A DNA stretch of 9,198 nt, from assembly GCA_020853255.1 (NCBI GenBank), contig JADYZI010000448.1, forward strand, positions 1 through 9,198, given 5' to 3'. Under the pieces are notes generated by a model that was given only the letters and a program-made list of their open reading frames with translations, made no database searches and was not told the origin of the DNA. Of this stretch, positions 6,656-9,198 are shown one piece after another. Source of the stretch: Acidobacteriota bacterium. GTDB taxonomy: Bacteria > Acidobacteriota > Blastocatellia > Pyrinomonadales > Pyrinomonadaceae. Within the stretch, counting starts at the first letter, position 1. Each line of letters begins with the position of its first letter. The position numbers and the translations under genes are program-made.

Positions 6656-7138
6656 CTATTTGCCCTTCTTAAGCTGATTGTCGATGCCCGTGATGCCTGA
6701 CTGCATTATTACCTGAACGCATTCAGCATACTTCGCGGCCGGCACTTCGCCCGTTACCGTGACCTTGCCGTTCGTGACGGCGACCTCCGCTCCGGTACAT
6801 CCGGCTTTCTTCAAGTCCTCGGTAATCTTGCCTGTAAGGGCCGGATCAGCGGCGGCGGGTGTGGCGACCGGCAGCGGCTTTGTCGTCACGTTGTTCGTGA
6901 CCGACTTGATGCCCTCAACCGTCTTTGCCGAAGCTTCGGCCTTGCTTTTGACCGTTATGTCGGCAACTTCGCCGCTCAGCGTGGCAACGCCGTCTTTGAC
7001 CGCAACGGTCACGCCGGTGACCTTATCGGCGGTCAGTTTGTCCTGCACGGCTTTTTGCAGGTCAGCGTCGCTCTTGCCGCAGGCAACGGCAAACATAGCG
7101 ATCGCGATACTCAAGATCGTTAAAAATTTAATTTTCAT
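6656..7138 (-). CDS. Lipoprotein with two BON domains
   Basis: From the ATG at 7138 the product is 160 residues. A signal peptide (Lys-rich start, hydrophobic 4-19) ends in Ala-Val-Ala-Cys, so Cys20 is a probable lipidation site. BON domain 1 spans about 24-86 and BON domain 2 about 99-157; each has the Gly-x-Val-x-Leu/Val-x-Gly-Glu-Val strand pair and a following Ala-rich helix. A Pro/Ala linker (88-99) joins them. BON domains in envelope lipoproteins such as OsmY/DolP bind phospholipid surfaces, so an envelope-stress or membrane-integrity role is plausible. Longer in-frame starts exist at 7159 and 7255, but AGGAGG sits 4 nt before 7138 and only that start places the signal peptide at the N-terminus. 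It is followed directly by the LysM protein. Confidence 0.88.
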   Translation of the reverse strand: MKIKFLTILSIAIAMFAVACGKSDADLQKAVQDKLTADKVTGVTVAVKDGVATLSGEVADITVKSKAEASAKTVEGIKSVTNNVTTKPLPVATPAAADPALTGKITEDLKKAGCTGAEVAVTNGKVTVTGEVPAAKYAECVQVIMQSGITGIDNQLKKGK

Positions 7139-7142
7139 TTTT

Positions 7143-7148
7143 CCTCCT
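7143..7148 (-). promoter_or_regulatory. Shine-Dalgarno fixing the BON lipoprotein start
   Basis: The minus strand reads AGGAGG four nucleotides before the ATG at 7138, choosing it over the in-frame ATGs at 7159 and 7255. Confidence 0.75.
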
Positions 7149-7162
7149 GGAACAGACATTGT

Positions 7163-7186
7163 AAAAACTCTCGGCCCGATGCCGAG
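7163..7186 (-). terminator. Rho-independent terminator-like hairpin upstream of BON gene
   Basis: On the minus strand CTCGGC, a 5-nt loop and GCCGAG form a perfect 6-bp stem, followed by AG and five T residues. It lies about 130 bp after the aroK stop and 24 bp before the BON lipoprotein start. It could end aroA-aroK transcription or act as an attenuator in the BON-LysM leader. A TACAAT at 7158-7163 could serve as a -10 just past it, but no -35 is visible. Confidence 0.6.
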
Positions 7187-7316
7187 TTTGAACCGCAAGA
7201 ACCTGAGAATCCATTGCCAAACTTTGCGAGAATTCAGCTTGCGGCAGTTGTGCAAATAAAAGTATCACGTAGATAGTGATGCATCGAAACAATTTTTTCA
7301 ACCGGAAATATGGATT
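7187..7316 (-). other. Structured intergenic leader between aroK and BON gene
   Basis: This stretch, part of a gap of about 180 bp, holds no convincing gene. It has an imperfect long hairpin: CCGCAAG (7193-7199) pairs perfectly with CTTGCGG (7238-7244), and within it GAATCC (7207-7212) pairs with GAATTC (7230-7235), including one wobble on the minus strand. It also holds a short inverted repeat ATCAC/GTGAT (7264-7268, 7276-7280) with a 7-bp spacer. With the terminator next to it, this looks like a leader or 3' UTR structure. Confidence 0.4.
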
Positions 7317-7856
7317 TTACGAAAAAACTTCGTCCACAATTTGGCGGGCGATCTCGAAGGATGTCAGGTCCTGTTTGACGACAAAATGCCAGTCCGCCAG
7401 AGCGTAAACATCTTTCCTTTCATCAAACAAGAGCCGTGCCGAGGCCTTGTCGCGGGCAAGCGGGCGTTCCTTTCTGGAAAATCGAATGTTGTTCCAGCAG
7501 TGCGTAAATGAAGCGTTGAGCCAGATGCTGGTCACTCCTTCATGTCGGATCAGGTCCCGGTTCTCTGCGACCGTCCATGCCCCGCCGCCAAGCGAAATGA
7601 TGCGGGCAGTCGTCCTTTCAAGCGCGAGCCTAAGATTATCGGTCTCGATACGTCGATATGCGTCAATGCCTTGCTCGTCGATTATTCGTCCGACACTCTT
7701 TTTCTCGTTCGCCTCGATCAGAGAATCCAGATCAAGACGCTCGCAGCGAAGCAAATGAGCTAGATGCCGGGCGATGCTTGTCTTTCCGACACCCATGAAC
7801 CCGGTCAAGGCAATGCGCTTTACCCGTTCCTCGCCGTTTTTATTGGAATTCGCCAC
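7317..7856 (-). CDS. aroK: Shikimate kinase
   Basis: Shikimate kinase phosphorylates shikimate at the 3-hydroxyl with ATP, two steps before chorismate. The 179 residues show the Walker A loop Gly-Phe-Met-Gly-Val-Gly-Lys-Thr (19-26), an Asp-Leu-Asp (42-44) that coordinates magnesium and shikimate, an Arg in the Tyr-Arg-Arg region (68-69), the Gly-Gly-Gly substrate loop (90-92) and the lid Arg-Pro-Leu-Ala (131-134). A C-terminal Arg-x3-Tyr-x3-Ala-Asp completes the family pattern. Length fits AroK/AroL. The start is GTG (7856): an in-frame TAG lies just upstream and no later ATG precedes the Walker motif. It begins 5 nt after the aroA stop, so translation is probably coupled to aroA. The first ~11 residues are a polar extension of no obvious role. 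Confidence 0.93.
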   Translation of the reverse strand: MANSNKNGEERVKRIALTGFMGVGKTSIARHLAHLLRCERLDLDSLIEANEKKSVGRIIDEQGIDAYRRIETDNLRLALERTTARIISLGGGAWTVAENRDLIRHEGVTSIWLNASFTHCWNNIRFSRKERPLARDKASARLLFDERKDVYALADWHFVVKQDLTSFEIARQIVDEVFS

Positions 7857-7861
7857 GCTCG

Positions 7862-9166
7862 TCAGTATTTTATCCTAGCCAGTTCGTCAAAAAACTCAGG
7901 GAACGAGACCGCGGCACACTCCGCACCGACGATCTCGGTCTCGCCGTCGGCAAACAGGCCCGCGACGGCAAAGGCCATAGCGATACGGTGGTCGCCGAAA
8001 GAATCGACCGTCGCTCCATTAAGTTCAGACCGTTCGACCCTGAATCCGTCTTCGTACTCTTCTACATTCGCGCCCATCCGTTTCAGATTGGACACGATGG
8101 CAGCTATACGGTCTGATTCCTTTATCCTTAGCTCTCCGGCGTTCCGTATCTCGAGCCCGCCATCGAGTTGTGTTCCCGCTATCGCCAGGATCGGGACTTC
8201 GTCGATCAGGTTCGCAATGATCGGCCCGCTTAGAACATTATGGTTTTCCGAAGATATGCCGCTCCGGCCCCGCACTATCAGGTCGGCCACAGGCTCGTTG
8301 CAGGAAAGCCGTTCGTTCGAGATCTCAATATCGACGCCGATCTTTTTGAGAACATCGACAACCGCCAGCCGCGAGCCGTTTGTGCCGACATCCGGCATTC
8401 TCAGTTCAGAACCCGCGAGGAACCCCGCAGCCACGATAAAGAAAGCAGCGGATGAAAGATCGGACGGAACCGAAATATCTTTCGCGGTGAGCCGGGCATT
8501 GCCTGAAACGGAAATGCGCTTGCCATCTCCCGTCTGCGTTTCCCGAACATCAACGCCCAGCCACCGAAGCATTCGTTCGGTGTGGTCGCGGGTCGGTGTC
8601 TTTTCAAGTACGGACGTTTCGCCGCCGGCATTTAGTCCGGCAAGAAGCACACAGGACTTTAGTTGGGCTGACGCGGCGATGGGCACGTAATCGATAGCCT
8701 TTAGCGGCCGCCGCCCTTTGATGGAAATCGGTGCATGGCCGTCGATGCCGTGAACATCGGCTCCCATCGAGACGAGTGGATCGATCACGCGCTTCATCGG
8801 CCGCTTTTGTAGAGACTCATCTCCAACAAGCACCGATTCAATATTCTGCCCGGCCAGCACACCGGACATCAGCCGCATGGTCGTGCCGCTATTTTCGCAG
8901 TTGAGCTCGCGTTTTGGCTGTTTCAGCCCGTGTTTGCCGACGCCATGGACCTCAAGCCGGCTTCCGTCCCGGTCGATCCGAACTCCCAATTCACGCAAAC
9001 AATCAACTGTCGCCGAACAGTCAACGCTGGAGCCAAAATTAGTGACAATTGCCTCGCCATCGCACAATGCCGCCAATATCGCGGCGCGATGCGAGATAGA
9101 TTTATCGCCTGGCAGGACCAATTCTCCATTGATCCCGGCGGCACGAGTGACCTTCATAGCAAACAT
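7862..9166 (-). CDS. aroA: 3-phosphoshikimate 1-carboxyvinyltransferase (EPSP synthase)
   Basis: EPSP synthase joins phosphoenolpyruvate to shikimate-3-phosphate. The 434 residues have Pro-Gly-Asp-Lys-Ser (19-23), Asn-Ser-Gly-Thr-Thr-Met-Arg (92-98), Gly-Asp-Glu-Ser-Leu-x-x-Arg-Pro-Met (115-124), Ser-Ala-Gln-Leu-Lys (166-170), Arg-Asp-His-Thr-Glu (193-197), catalytic Asp322 and Glu350, and Asp-His-Arg-Ile-Ala-Met (392-397). These are class II-type motifs (Gly-Asp-Lys-Ser, Ser-Ala-Gln-x-Lys, Arg-x-His-x-Glu). The Asn-x-Thr-Arg motif appears as Asn-Gly-Ser-Arg (263-266). At the position of CP4 Ala100 there is Gly, so glyphosate response cannot be predicted. Start choice is between ATG 9166 and 9157 (three residues later); neither has a Shine-Dalgarno. 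The first gene of a two-gene unit with aroK, its promoter lies at or beyond the right edge. Confidence 0.94.
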   Translation of the reverse strand: MFAMKVTRAAGINGELVLPGDKSISHRAAILAALCDGEAIVTNFGSSVDCSATVDCLRELGVRIDRDGSRLEVHGVGKHGLKQPKRELNCENSGTTMRLMSGVLAGQNIESVLVGDESLQKRPMKRVIDPLVSMGADVHGIDGHAPISIKGRRPLKAIDYVPIAASAQLKSCVLLAGLNAGGETSVLEKTPTRDHTERMLRWLGVDVRETQTGDGKRISVSGNARLTAKDISVPSDLSSAAFFIVAAGFLAGSELRMPDVGTNGSRLAVVDVLKKIGVDIEISNERLSCNEPVADLIVRGRSGISSENHNVLSGPIIANLIDEVPILAIAGTQLDGGLEIRNAGELRIKESDRIAAIVSNLKRMGANVEEYEDGFRVERSELNGATVDSFGDHRIAMAFAVAGLFADGETEIVGAECAAVSFPEFFDELARIKY

Positions 9167-9198
9167 TTTAGACTGAATAGTTACGGTTTGTCTTGACA

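Noticed and set aside
7139..7255. N-terminal extension of the BON lipoprotein to 7255 (39 extra residues)
   Set aside because: It would bury the lipoprotein signal peptide internally and read through the terminator-like hairpin; the AGGAGG site supports 7138.
7264..7280. ATCAC/GTGAT inverted repeat as a stand-alone operator
   Set aside because: Only 5-bp arms with a 7-bp spacer and no regulator gene beside it; mentioned only as part of the structured leader.
7764..8690. 308-codon open frame on the plus strand inside aroA and the 5' end of aroK
   Set aside because: Antisense shadow: Ser/Arg/Pro-rich with no family features, lying over well-conserved aroA and aroK codons.
9189..9198. TGTCTTGACA at the right edge, containing TTGACA on the plus strand
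   Set aside because: It could be a -35 of a divergent gene beyond the window or a short dyad, but the -10 is not visible, so nothing can be supported.

Overview
The window looks like ordinary chromosomal DNA of a Gram-negative-type bacterium with moderately high GC. It is tightly packed with housekeeping genes. I see no integrase, transposase, phage gene, CRISPR array, rRNA or tRNA. The mix of genes is reminiscent of Acidobacteriota (Blastocatellia-like): an AroA with class II motifs, a small lipoprotein cytochrome c, a two-BON lipoprotein beside a LysM protein, and few Shine-Dalgarno sequences. That taxonomic reading is a weak inference, not a demonstration.

Layout, left to right. The 3' part of a CHAP-type cysteine amidase/peptidase gene runs rightward (1-563). 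It converges on a long leftward block, which read in its own direction is: an SRPBCC/AHSA1 protein (5825-5334), L-aspartate oxidase nadB (5282-3654), a fatty-acid-type acyl-CoA ligase (3520-1922), a lipoprotein cytochrome c (1870-1523) and a TIGR01777 (YfcH-like) epimerase (1505-603). An ArsR-type repressor gene (5882-6208) faces the SRPBCC gene across 56 bp. A convergent hairpin separates arsR from a second leftward block: aroA (9166-7862), aroK (7856-7317), a two-BON lipoprotein (7138-6656) and a LysM protein resembling Kbp/YgaU (6637-6254).

How the genes fit together. aroA and aroK are 5 nt apart and encode two steps of the shikimate pathway to chorismate. nadB supplies iminoaspartate for NAD synthesis; its usual partners nadA and nadC are not in the window. 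ArsR and SRPBCC form a widespread regulator/target pair. Here an AT-rich 20-bp palindrome lies between the -35 and -10 of the SRPBCC promoter and reaches the arsR start codon, which suggests one operator controlling both genes. The BON lipoprotein and BON/LysM protein are 17 nt apart, both with strong Shine-Dalgarno sites, and are preceded by a folded leader ending in a terminator-like hairpin.

I did not find a clearly new defence or mobile system. The most interesting parts are regulatory: the shared ArsR operator/promoter and the structured leader before the BON-LysM pair.
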